Source: Chromera velia (taxonomy: Eukaryota > Sar > Chromeraceae). From it: a DNA stretch of 15,474 bases. Under the pieces are notes generated by a model, which was not told the DNA's origin, did not search any database, and saw only the letters and a program-made list of their open reading frames with translations. The position numbers and the translations under genes were made by a program. Location of the stretch: assembly GCA_018398765.1 (NCBI GenBank), contig JAHBMJ010004498.1, positions 64,623 through 80,096 of the forward strand. The letters run 5' to 3'. Below, one piece after another: positions 1 to 10,573 of this stretch. Every line of letters begins with the position of its first letter. The first letter of the stretch is position 1.

Positions 1-54
1 GCACAGAAGAGACACGCGCTTGGTGTCCCCTGAGGCAGAGTCCGACCTCTTCAC

Positions 55-1260
55 TCATTCATGCCCCGCCAGACGTTCAGATGTGCCCTCCGACTGATTG
101 GCCAACTCCGAGTCGGTAGGGGACATCGTTGACTCGCAGTCTCCTCTTCGAGTCAAAGGGTCATATGCGCTTGCGACCGCTGAGCGCTCCTCTCTCTCAG
201 CTGCATGCCGGGACCTTCGGTAAATCCTGGTATGCCTCGGCCTGACTCTCTCTCTCTCCTGGCAACGCGAGCTACCCTCAGGTCGGCATTTGGGGCCTCT
301 GCCTGTCTGTTTCTCCAAAAAAGCCCTAGAAAAAAGCCAAACAGTGCCTCCAACAATGCAAAGCATCGCCCACGGTTCTGCCAACAAGCTGGTCACCACC
401 GCAACCCCCCATTCTCCAAATATTATCGGCCACGAAGGGGGTTGCTCTTTCTGCTGCTCCTTGGCACTCGTGCTAGCATTCGGCGTGGATGCTAGAGGCA
501 CTTCATCATCAACTTGGGTGCCATACACCTGGTAGTAGCCGGACGCAGCAACTGATTCGGTCATCTTCTTCAACGACAAGTAGAGCTCTGTGGACACATA
601 GTCGTTCTCATACTCAGGATGCTGGACGGTTTCAGTGCCTATCTTTTTGTCATATTCGACCAATACCTCCTGCTTTGTGGCTCCATACCAATGCTCAGTT
701 TTCAATGTCTCTTTTCTCTGGTCCTTGCCCATAATGATCTTTGTTTCCGTTTTGTACCCCTTCAACTTGGCCTCGGTGGCCAGCTTGAACCCGGCAAGAG
801 ACCAGTCAAGCTGTTTCTCCCCCCCCGGAAGATCACTGAGTTGGAAGGCAAAGGTGTAGGCCCCACTGGACATCTGTTTCCGTTTTTTGTCTGAAAAGTC
901 GTGATACTGATTAGCGTGAAAGCCGCGGACATTTCCTTCAAGCCTCCCGATAACCATCATCTTTGCGTGGGCTTGGACAGATGCGGGAACGTTTTCGGCC
1001 TCGCAATCCGTGCGAAGCACTCGAATGAGCTCTTGCGGTGTCCCAAAACTTCTCGAGAACGACCTGTACTCAGACAATGCCTTCACCCCTGTAGTGTTCG
1101 ACTCAAGGACAGGAATATGAAGCTCTGTGATGCCGTTGTTCTTATGCATGCTCCAGCGGACCATTGCATCGCCGTTGGCACCCACAACCAGGAGACTGAA
1201 GCAGACAAACAACGACCGGGAATAAAACATGGTCATGAGAAACACGAAGATTCCAGACAA
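55..1260 (-). CDS. Putative type I membrane protein, unknown family
   Basis: Single open frame of 401 residues ending in TGA. The first 30 residues are hydrophobic (FVFLMTMFY, then LFVCFSLLVVGA), as in a secretory signal peptide. Met1, Met9 and Met11 are all possible starts; Met11 gives the most compact signal. Residues about 31-280 would be lumenal or extracellular, with N-glycosylation sequons at N55 (NTT) and N261 (NAS) and one cysteine (C86). A hydrophobic stretch at about 285-310 (VAVVTSLLAEPW, then MLCIVGGTVWLF) is a likely single transmembrane helix. The tail (311-401) is Arg-rich and then Ser/Glu-rich, hence probably cytosolic. I recognise no domain. The gene lies in the same direction as the GT17 gene upstream of it, 1.4 kb away. 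The low-complexity tail could hide an unrecognised intron. The open frame and topology are seen; the function is unknown. Confidence 0.62.
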   Translation of the reverse strand: MSGIFVFLMTMFYSRSLFVCFSLLVVGANGDAMVRWSMHKNNGITELHIPVLESNTTGVKALSEYRSFSRSFGTPQELIRVLRTDCEAENVPASVQAHAKMMVIGRLEGNVRGFHANQYHDFSDKKRKQMSSGAYTFAFQLSDLPGGEKQLDWSLAGFKLATEAKLKGYKTETKIIMGKDQRKETLKTEHWYGATKQEVLVEYDKKIGTETVQHPEYENDYVSTELYLSLKKMTESVAASGYYQVYGTQVDDEVPLASTPNASTSAKEQQKEQPPSWPIIFGEWGVAVVTSLLAEPWAMLCIVGGTVWLFSRAFLEKQTGRGPKCRPEGSSRCQERERVRPRHTRIYRRSRHAAEREERSAVASAYDPLTRRGDCESTMSPTDSELANQSEGTSERLAGHE

Positions 1261-1402
1261 TCGAAATTTGAACCAGAGCCACCGGTGGTTCTGTCACTTT
1301 ACAGCTGGTGATTCTCTTTCCACAATCTTTCTACAGAAATGGGCAGGGAAAACCGGCGACAGCGGGCGCTCGCGAGAACTTTTCGGCTCATAGACTATAG
1401 CT

Positions 1403-1442
1403 GTCTCTCCTTGGAGAGACTACAGCTTCGGATGCCGTCTCT
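1403..1442 (-). promoter_or_regulatory. Inverted repeat and GAGAC motifs upstream of the membrane-protein gene
   Basis: GTCTCTCC (1403-1410) and GGAGAGAC (1413-1420) form an 8-bp perfect inverted repeat with a 2-nt centre; AGCT on both sides extends it past a 3-nt bulge. At 1436-1442 the minus strand, which is the sense strand of the downstream gene, reads AGAGACG. This fits the WGAGACG element known from Toxoplasma promoters. It lies about 175 bp upstream of the ATG. Regulatory function is inferred from position and motif only. Confidence 0.35.
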
Positions 1443-1516
1443 CAATTAATTCACAAATCCGAGTTTGCATCCAACAGCTCGGGGGTTGCGCCGCGCGCGA
1501 TCATGCGCGCGCGTGC

Positions 1517-1535
1517 ATGGCTCGGCCCGAGCCAT
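1517..1535. promoter_or_regulatory. Perfect 9-bp-arm palindrome in GC-rich promoter zone
   Basis: ATGGCTCGG, one central C, then CCGAGCCAT. It sits directly after a GCGCGC-rich segment (1489-1513) that is itself roughly symmetrical, and about 260 bp upstream of the membrane-protein start codon. It may be a binding site for a dimeric factor or a hairpin; no function is shown by sequence alone. Confidence 0.35.
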
Positions 1536-1539
1536 TTGC

Positions 1540-2130
1540 GTCCCCAGCCGGGCAACTATGAATATAAGTTCACAGTCAAAAACCTTTTTTCGTTTTTGAA
1601 TGGGAAAGTTGTTTTTCATGCATATTCATGCAACACTCCCTGCGACTGTATGATTGTCACTCATACAACACTAAAAGCTTGAACACTTTAATAATAAATA
1701 ACAGAATTAGCAACGGTTGTTTGTTTAGTTAAGAGGATAAGAAAAAAAAAAATAAAAGTTTTCTTAGTTTTTTCTTTACTTATTTATCTAATGCATAACC
1801 TAGAATTCTAGCTTATATAACAACACCAAAATTAAAAATAAAAAACAGTACAGTGAACTAGATCTAATTATATAATTTCTATGCAGAACATCAATGCTAT
1901 GCTATACTATTGAACCTATGATCCACGCTTCGAATGATCGACACCCTTAGATTTACGTTATAACACCTAATTTAGCCTAGAATTGACCCAATAATGCAAT
2001 ACAATACCTTGCAACACTGGCAATCTGGGTAACAGTCAACTAGACAGTCAAACAGTAGCTGAAGCAGTTCATTTAATCATGATCAGTACATAAAAGTATT
2101 TGAATTTCTTAAACTTTCTTTCTACAGTGT
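1540..2130. other. AT-rich gene-free island
   Basis: Base composition changes abruptly from the GC-rich promoter zone to a strongly AT-rich stretch with A runs, TTATATAA-like words and no coding frame of note. I see no terminal inverted repeats or organelle gene fragments. It could be an intergenic scaffold or origin-like region, a degraded mobile element or inserted organelle DNA; the sequence does not decide. Confidence 0.5.
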
Positions 2131-2156
2131 TTCACGCACCCACACACTCACTCATA

Positions 2157-2373
<217 letters not shown>

Positions 2374-2374
2374 G

Positions 2375-2617
2375 GAACAGCGAGGGGTGGGACGTAACGA
2401 GGAGGGAGGCTGGATGGGTGGACCGGAGGGAGAGAGGGGGGGAGTGAGGGAGGGAGAGAGAGAGAGACTAAAGCGGAGGAGAAGAGGACGACAGGGAACC
2501 TCACGGAAAGAGACCCGGAACGTGAGTGAAAATAGGAGACGGAGAAGAAACAGGCGAGCAGAGGAAAAGAAGGGCGAAGCAGAAAGACGACAGAAAAGTC
2601 AGAAGAAAGAAGAGACT
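2375..2617. repeat. Polypurine/polypyrimidine tract
   Basis: The + strand is almost all G and A for about 240 bp (GAGGGAGG and GAGAGAGAG, then GAAGA-type runs). It lies just 3' of the GT17 gene, so the sense strand of that gene is polypyrimidine here. It could hold its 3' untranslated region. No poly(A) signal is evident. Frames through it are Arg/Glu/Lys low complexity and I do not call them genes. Confidence 0.75.
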
Positions 2618-2665
2618 GTTTAGATAGGCACAAAGAGGCAGATCCACAGATAGTTCACAAAAGAT

Positions 2666-3997
2666 TCACCGACATATACTCAGCAATCCACAGGGGATCT
2701 GCAGGTAAATGCGTTTATCAATCAGACCCTGCCACGATGGGAAGGCCTGGAGGTTGCATTGAAGAAACCAAGGCACTTTGTGTATCCTCTCATGATACAC
2801 CTTTTCGATCTCGTGCCCCTCTTTCAACCGCGCCTTCCACGCTGGCATATGCTCGTTCTCAGCCCGCTGTAACACATACGCCGCCTCTCTTCCATTTCTC
2901 AGCATTGGGTCTATAAGCTCAGTGATGCTCTGTTTCCTTCCCTCCACGATGCTTGCATCTTTCAAAAGAGAAAAGGGAATGTGCTGGTAGGAAGTCAAAT
3001 GCATCCCTCCCATTACGTAGGCCCCATTTCGATACCGTAGGGCCAATTTTGCGGCTTTTTGTACGCTCTCCGGATCCGAAATATTGAATATGTCCCCTAC
3101 TCGACTGACGCTTGGGGCCGTGAAAGAGTACGGATAGCCTGGCATTGGCCAATCGGAAGCAAAAAACGATCCTAATTTTCCCATCGGCATCGAGATCGCG
3201 AAGTCCGCGGGCATCAATCTCGGACGGCAGTATTTGAAAGCGTTCAGAGAGTCGCGACTTGGGACCTCATCCAGGTCACCTCTAAGAATGACGTCATCGG
3301 CAGACCGGAACACCCCCCCTGGTTTCTCAAAATGGTAACGCGCCACTCTCTGTGCCAGCAAGGGGCTCCTCATCTGAAATTCCAAAGCCCACTCGTCACC
3401 CCCCCGCACCTCCGAAAGCGCAATGCTGCTCTCGACATCATCTACGACGATGTGCACGATCTTATGGGCAAATTTTGCGAATCGATTTCGATTCGCTGTG
3501 AACACCAAAGGCTTTGCACTCCCCCCCAGATGACTCACCGTCTGTTCTGCAATGAAAAACAGATCCACGACGTCATCCAGTTCATTCAGTCGGATCTCGA
3601 GGGTGTCAAGTTCGAAGCTGAACACGGTGACGTCGACAACCACAGCAGGAGTGGCACGAAGGCCAACAAATGTCCCATTGAACTCTGGCGGATTCGTGCA
3701 GTCCGCATCAGTGCGGAACAGCCTCAGGGGTGGGGGTGTGCAGGAAGAGTTGATGCCGAAGGGCGGGATCTGATTGAATTTATTCAAATCCCACACCACG
3801 TCCTCCTTAGACAGGCCACTGCCCTTGATTGCTTGTAGATACTCCAGAAGGGAGACGCCCTGCCGAATCGAAGCACTAAGTGCTGAAGATCCAGAGGGGG
3901 AAGGCGAGAAGGCTTTCAAGATCAACGTACAAAGAGAGACGATCCCCAGAACGAGGAACGCTCCCTTGAACCTTGAGTACGCCTGGTGAGGGCGCAT
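2666..3997 (-). CDS. Glycosyltransferase family 17 (MGAT3-like N-acetylglucosaminyltransferase)
   Basis: Intronless, 443 residues. A short basic N-terminus followed by a hydrophobic helix at about 13-30 gives the type II (Golgi) topology of such enzymes. Residues 122-165 carry the GT17 signature: hydrophobic strand, FELDTLEIRLNEL, VVDLFFIAEQT and KPLVF. At 237-246 lies the nucleotide-sugar and metal site ILRGDLDEVP, with the DxD-type acids D241, D243 and E244. The stretch at about 328-345 (VMGGMHLTSY) matches the conserved GGWH-like acceptor region, with Met for Trp. Sequons lie at N83, N107 and N305. Animal MGAT3 adds a bisecting GlcNAc to the core mannose of N-glycans, and length and order fit this family; the exact acceptor here is unknown, since GT17 is broad in algae and protists. 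It is divergently arranged with the secreted-protein gene, sharing an 804-bp promoter gap. Confidence 0.9.
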   Translation of the reverse strand: MRPHQAYSRFKGAFLVLGIVSLCTLILKAFSPSPSGSSALSASIRQGVSLLEYLQAIKGSGLSKEDVVWDLNKFNQIPPFGINSSCTPPPLRLFRTDADCTNPPEFNGTFVGLRATPAVVVDVTVFSFELDTLEIRLNELDDVVDLFFIAEQTVSHLGGSAKPLVFTANRNRFAKFAHKIVHIVVDDVESSIALSEVRGGDEWALEFQMRSPLLAQRVARYHFEKPGGVFRSADDVILRGDLDEVPSRDSLNAFKYCRPRLMPADFAISMPMGKLGSFFASDWPMPGYPYSFTAPSVSRVGDIFNISDPESVQKAAKLALRYRNGAYVMGGMHLTSYQHIPFSLLKDASIVEGRKQSITELIDPMLRNGREAAYVLQRAENEHMPAWKARLKEGHEIEKVYHERIHKVPWFLQCNLQAFPSWQGLIDKRIYLQIPCGLLSICR

Positions 3998-4801
3998 GTT
4001 CGCTTTAGGAGACAGGCCTCCTCAGTTTTACAAATGACCAAACCGTCGGTCTGATGGAGAACAAGAGTCAACAGCTTCCGATATGCACAAGGCGATCCTC
4101 TCAAAGCCGTGCCACCACGAAAAGATCCGAGCCGGTGTGTGGGACACGATATATGCTGGCCCGAAATCTACAGCTAAGCCTAGGACGACAGAAAGACGCG
4201 TGTTTTTGATTGTGTCAGAGTGAAGACACAGTTTGTAGACGCTGCAGGTGTACTGTCATGCCAGCAAAATCATGGAAAATTAACCATGACTCTGATGCAG
4301 AACTCTATTATAGTCTCTATATATAGTTGATCAAGTACTTCGTTTCGATCAATCTGACACAGAAATTTAAGCCGCCGTCTACGCAACGCGGCGCGGCAGC
4401 ATGGCGGCATGGCCCCCCCCCAATTGATTAAAGCTGAAGCCGCCGGCCCGCGCGTGCATGCCGCCGCGCGCATGCAGTCGGTCCCGCGGCGCCGTCCATC
4501 CACCTTTCCGCACTGAGAAGCATGCATGCATGGATGCATGCAGTGACTGACCGATTCTTTTCTCATCGACCCACCGTCTATGCAGTCAGCAGAGGCTTCA
4601 TCTGACGACCGCTGTAGGTGTCCGTCATTGTCTGTTCTGTTCGTACAATAACTTCAGGACTGCATGCCGATTGGGAGAAGGCAAACCTATTTGTGACTTT
4701 GTCACTGTTCGGATTCACAGGAACGCTGGGCCTCGCAGTCTGATCAGATTGAGGCTGTCAAACAGACATCGTCCTTTGTTTGAGGGATCCCTGTCGGCCA
4801 C
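3998..4801. promoter_or_regulatory. Divergent intergenic promoter region
   Basis: 804 bp lie between the start codons of two divergent genes. A TATA-like segment occurs near 4316-4326. A GC island at about 4372-4500 holds GCGCGG and CCGCGCGC words, a run of C and an inverted pair of TGCATGC (4455-4461) and GCATGCA (4470-4476). A pair of full TGCATGCA sites follows at 4523-4542. An imperfect 20-nt repeat (GCTGYAGGTGT followed by GTCAT) occurs at 4238-4260 and 4607-4630. I found no gene here; open frames are short and low quality. Confidence 0.55.
4523..4542. promoter_or_regulatory. Two TGCATGCA sites, ApiAP2-like motif
   Basis: Perfect 8-mers at 4523-4530 and 4535-4542 start 12 bp apart, about 260 bp upstream of the secreted-protein ATG. 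TGCATGCA is the known site of one Plasmodium ApiAP2 protein, and similar words are enriched in apicomplexan promoters. The motif is palindromic, so it could serve either divergent gene. Use in this organism is inferred. Confidence 0.45.
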
Positions 4802-5518
4802 ATGGGGTTTCGCGTGCTCGGGTGGACTTTCATTGCCTGCTTTGGCAGTGCGGTGGTGTCTGCTTCGGACACTCATAGGCAATCAAAGGGTCAGTCCTCC
4901 TCTTTCTTGGGCATGTTCATTAGAGGCTTTGTGTGTCGGTTTGCATGCACATACTTTCCCTGCTGTGCAGCTCTGATCCCAGAGGAAGGACCAGTAGCCC
5001 TTGACCCAAATGACAGGAGAGAGGCCTTCGTGAATGAGGACGGCACAATCGGCTTTCTCCAGAAAGCCCAACAGCAGCAGCAGAAGGACGAAGATCCCTC
5101 CTTCGTCCAGGTAGGGTTGATGGGCTTTTTTGCACCTTCTTCCAGTCACTCCTCCACGTTCTAGCCTATCCGTTTCGATGTTGATGTTTGCTGCCTGACA
5201 TTGGCCATCTCTAGCTGCCTGCCCCACGGGCATTGTCGGCGAACAGTGTGCGCCTGCTCGTTTGACTGACTCACTGACTGACTGACTCACTGACTGACTG
5301 GCGCAGTGAGTGTCACTTCATTCACACTCTTACTCGCTCACCCGCTCGCTCTTCCACTCATTCACTTATTCACTTATTCACCCACTCGCGCAATGATTTT
5401 CTTTCACTCAGTCACTGACCCGCCACGTCACTCACGCACCCACAGCTCGCGTTGAATCACGGGCGAAAATACTTCATCCCACTCTATTCTTGCCTTGGCC
5501 CGTGAATTGCTACTCTTC

Positions 5519-5559
<41 letters not shown>

Positions 5560-6387
5560 TCCACGTTCTTGTGCCCGGCTCTTGATGATGGCCTGGATGC
5601 CTGCCTGCGTACAGCTGGGGTCCTCGTTGACGTCAGCCTCCAAGGCAGGAGAATGGGTTGCAAACGCGGCATTTGACGAGGGATGCAAGCCGAGTGAGTT
5701 GAGGGGCGACGGAGGCAGGGATTCAGTGGGTGGGAGGGCGAGTGAACGGTCTGTGGGAATGCGGGCGTGATTGAATGAGTGATTGGGCTCTCGTGCAGGG
5801 TCTCGTGTTCCACAGTCTGTGTGTCCTCCCTCATTCTTGCATTCAATGCACGAAAGATGGAAAAATTGCCTGATTACGTAAGTCAGTGAATGAGCTGGGT
5901 GCCCGGTCTTTCTCGTGCCTTTGCAGCGAACGCGGGGAACATTTTCGACGCTGCCCCGGGACAGATCTGTGCAGAGATTAACGAATTTGGAGCTAGACAG
6001 GCGGTATGTCAACGAGGGAGTCGGCTGTAAGGAAAAAAGATTTTTTAGGCACGATAGTGCAACTCCAGTGAGAGACACGAACACCCGTAGAAACCGCGCA
6101 GAAGGAACACTACAGAGGAGAGAAAGGGTGTTGGACCTTCCCTTCACTTCCAACTGCATTCTCCTGGACGCTTTCAATCACCTCGGTGAAGAGCAGTATT
6201 GATGGGCATCTCTTCGAAAGCAGAGACCGTCTACAAAGAATTGGCAATGTATCTTTCTTTCTACAATCGATGTGATTTGGTTCCCCACTGCAAAAGGGTT
6301 TGATCCGCTCCGTCATGTCCACATCTGTGTCTGTGTCTGTGTGTCTGTGTGTCCGTGTGTCTGTGTGTCTGTGTGTCTGTGTGTCTG

Positions 6388-6431
<44 letters not shown>

Positions 6432-9400
6432 GTATTTCTTTCAGGGTGAGACCGCATCGACGAACACAGCTTATCCCGCACGGCCAGATGCATACAAGTA
6501 CTCTGCCTCTCCCCACCTGAAGCTTCACGACCCCCGCCTGACTGTCTTCACAGGTAGATTGACAGACACTGGACGAGGGGAGGGAGAGGCAGAATGATTG
6601 AGGAGACGCGGACTTGAAAGTTTTGATGTGGAAACCTAAAGGATGTACCAGAAAGGAGGGGGGACTTTCAAATAAGAATGTCTCAGACTGGCGAAAGAGA
6701 AGCAGCAGACTGGGAGGCAGAAGGGTGTCAAAAGAGAAGACGAAAATGTGTAAAGGGGTCCCTGTTGAGGGAGACCCCATTGAATTTAGAAAGGAATCTG
6801 TGAGGAGCGAGGGGGAGAGAGAGAGAGGAAAAAAAGGGAGCGTCCATTTGTCATAGCAGTGCTTGCTTTCTTCCCTGCTCTCATTTCCTCTCCTTTCCAT
6901 TGCTCTGTTTTCTTGAGCTACAGCCGTGCTGTTGCGATTTGAATGGTGGCTGTGAATTTTTCTTTCTTTGTTTTGCTGATTTGATCAGGGTGCAAGGCGA
7001 AGGTGACTTTCAAGAGCGGGGAGACAAAGGAGTACGGACCTGGTCAGTCAGTGACTTTGTAAGGGACATGGTGACGTGGCGGGTGGGAAGGGGAGGGCGG
7101 GAAGCCTCTTTTGCTGGTCTGCCAAGCGAAGCATCCAGCAGCAGCGACATGATATGGAAATGAGAATACGCGGGGAGAAGAGGGCCGCTTTGGACCCCTC
7201 GAGGAAGAGATCTGCGGTTTCTCTATCTCATGGGCATGCAGGGAAAGGCTTCGGTGTGTCGTTGAGCACAGGCACGTGGGGCCGTACTTGACTTCTGTGT
7301 GTTGTTTGTCCATCCTGCAGGGGTGCACTGGCTTGGCCACGGTCAGCAGGGCGACAACCCTTACAAGCTCCCCGAGAAGGTGGCACCCTACGAGGACTTC
7401 GAGAAGCACCACGTGGTCCTCACAGAAGTCCACGTGTCAGACCCCATGAGTGAGTGAGTCCGGTAGATTAGCTAGAGGGGCAAAAGGCAGAAAGCAATAC
7501 AACAATGCAGCAGAGCGGGGTGCAGTGTGTCTGACATTGAGGCGGACGGGCTGATAGATAAACAGAGAGACAGACAGGGAGGTGGACAGACAGGCAGGAA
7601 AACAGTCAGTCTGTCAGCCAGTCAGATAGACAGACTGACAGACAGACAGACTGACAGACAGAAGGAAGGAAGGAAGGAAGGAAGCAACGAGGACAACCAG
7701 ATCTGCAGACAAACTGATTGAAGCAGGGACCGCAAGTTTTGGGCCGTGAAGCTTGACACGATCTTTAAATTGACTCTCCTTTTCTTTATTTTGGACCTGA
7801 TGATCGATCCCTGGCACTCTCTCAGCGCTCATGTTTTTTGGACGTGCCTCTTTTCTTTCTTTTGGACAAATGGTAAGAAGACTCACGAGCAACGACTCAT
7901 ATCGTGCACATTCTGTCGACGCGTCTCAACCCCTCTGCAGCAAAATGCGTCGAGCTGGTCAACTCCTCGGGGGTCAGTTGCTTGCTCTCTTTCTTCATTC
8001 ATTCCTGAGGTGTGGGCAAACGCGTCAAATGCACGCAGAAATATTTCCCGGACACTGAGAAGATGGTGGATGGTTTTTCTTTCATTTAATGATCTGAAAA
8101 GAAGATGATCTGAAAAAACAAGTAAGTCTGTGTGGTTCTCTCCGGATCCTGAATTCCTCGTGAGTCTTTGGTCCGTTCGATTTCCCTCTCTTCCTCCTTT
8201 TCTTCGAAGTTTCGATGTTTGGCTTTCTTAGTCCACAGAAGGGTGTGCACTTGAATTTCTTTCCCTCTTTGTCTCTTTGTTGAACGGACGCTTGCAGAAG
8301 GAAGAATACGGGATCAGTGCAGAGGGACCTGTAGATAGAGAGGGAGACGAACACGGACCCACAACAGGTGAGAGGGGGGGGAAGGTCAAGGAGCGTCGGG
8401 GAAGGAACAATTAAGCTCTACATTCTGTCTGTCTGTCTGTCTGTCTGGCTAGCTGCGTATGTATTTGTGTGCGTGTGTGGGTGTGGGTGTACATTTGTCC
8501 TTTCTAAGATGCAGACACGTCTTCTCATTCCTCGCGCCCCGAGTTTTGCGCTATGCTGCTCGCGCCTTCTGCATCATCCTCCGCCATTGTCCCCCTGCCG
8601 TTTCTTTGCAGCTGTAACGATTCGTCCCGGCTGTGCTCTCGAGATCGAGGGCAACGACCCTGCTGATCTGGACAACGCACAGAAGAACAAGTGGACACAG
8701 TATATGTCTCCAGGAGGAAAGTATGATTTCCTCGAGTGGATCGCCAGTCACTCCAAGGGAAAACTTCACGCAGACGGCATGGGAGACGGCTACAAGATCC
8801 GGGGCCTGACGGTGCACGGTCTGGTCAGAATTGTAGTGCCAGGGGTGATCAACAGAAAGCTGGACGTCAACTGCGTACCCCAAGAGGTCAACTGCACCCA
8901 CACGACAGACTTGGATGCCTTGAACGTAAACCCCGACACTCAGACACGACAGGATCTGTGCGCGCAGTGGGATATGTCAGACGGAATCTCGGTGGGTTAG
9001 TGGCGTGCCTACTTCGTTTTTATTGTTTGTCACTTTTTCTCTTTCTGTTGTTTCTAGCTACCCGTCGTTTGACTTCTTTCTTTTGTTGCACCCCTTCCCC
9101 TCGACCCGGCTGTTCCTGTCTCTAGATGAAGCCTTTGCTGTCCTTCTTCTCACTGTGATGCATGTAGAATGAAGGTCTATCACGCTCTTCACATACAGTC
9201 GGACATGGACTGCAAGCTTCATAAACTGAGAGGATGAATGTGAAACAAGAGACGAAACCTTGGTCCTGTTTGAAAGCTAGACTATGTTGTCATGGCGCGC
9301 ACGACCCCATTTCCATCCGCACTTGTGCCCCAACCTGTCCCTCCCTTTCCTTTTCTTTTCTTTGTGCAGGATGTGAAGCTTGTGCGATGCTCCGCGAGTC

Positions 9401-9571
9401 CGGTGAGTGTGGGAGCAGCAGCGTTTCTTGGCCCGACCTCTGATAGTTCTCCGATCATCGCCCATTTGTTTTTCTTTCTCTCTTTTCCCAAATTCCTTCG
9501 AGAACTTCAGTGTCGCTCTCTTTTCTTTTCTCTGCCTGCCAGCCTCTCTACCCGACTGACTGACTTATTGC

Positions 9572-9614
<43 letters not shown>

Positions 9615-9761
9615 TGTGTGTGAGTGAGTGCGTGTGAGTGTGTGTGTAGGTGTACGTATGTGTGTGTGTGGGATGCATTTCTGTCTGAATCAATTGGTAC
9701 GCCGCCCTCGTTTCCTCGCTGCCCAGAGGACTCTTCCCATTCTCACACCTGCGTGGCTGCG

Positions 9762-9801
<40 letters not shown>

Positions 9802-9866
9802 TGTATGTGTGTGTATGTGTGTGTGTGTATGTGTGTGTCTGTGTCTGTGTCTGTGTCTGTCTCTCC

Positions 9867-9901
<35 letters not shown>

Positions 9902-10506
9902 TGTGTGTCCGCAGCATCAAGTCTGGATGTGGACCCCCTTCCTCGGCACCCTCCGCCCCTTCAACAAGGGACTTCCCACAGAGCACCAGAAGACAGCTGA
10001 CGACACCATGCCCGAGCTTCCCTACTGCCTCACTTACATGGAAGAGAAGAGCCCATCGAAAAACGATAAACACGACACAGTGGGACAACAGGTTAGAAGG
10101 AAAGAAAGGCACAAGAGGCGCTCTTTTGAAGAAGTCACTGCGGAGGACTTGAAAAGCCCAAAGAAGGAAAAGGACAGACGCTCACTGAGAATGCCAGCAT
10201 GCGTTTCTAGACTGAGTGTGCCCATTCTTCTTTCCGTATGGATGGATTGCTTGCCCCCGTACTTGCCAGATTTGTTGCATCGATGAATGGATGAAGCAAG
10301 ATTCACATCGACCAAGTGATTGACAGAGAAAAAGTCCTTTTCTTCAGCCCAACGTGAAGACTTGAAGACCAGGCCTCTCCTGCCTGTCTTTTTTCGCCTT
10401 TTCCCCTCGCCGAATTCGGTCCAATTGTATCTGTATGTCTTCATCTGGCTGTCTCTTTCCTCTATCTTTCTGCTTTCGCTGTCTGATTGCATTCCTACCC
10501 CCCATC

Positions 10507-10573
<67 letters not shown>

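Noticed and set aside
3332-3838. Plus-strand frame of 168 residues
   Set aside because: It lies antisense inside the well-supported GT17 gene.
5428-6202. Minus- and plus-strand frames of up to 249 residues around exons 3 and 4
   Set aside because: They run through intron repeats and are antisense or out-of-phase to exons that join in phase with their neighbours.
7043-7058. Longer exon 6 using the better GTAAGG donor at 7059
   Set aside because: It leaves phase 2, which puts exon 7 in a poor Arg/Pro-rich frame; the GTCAGT donor at 7043 keeps the good frame and matches donors of introns 1 and 8.
8551-8901. Minus-strand frame of 116 residues
   Set aside because: Antisense of exon 10, the longest and best exon of the secreted-protein gene.
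9292-10152. Frames through intron 11 joining repeat DNA to exon 12
   Set aside because: Most of the length is TC/TG repeat translated as Cys-Val/Ser-Leu; the exon 12 frame is explained by splicing at 9914.
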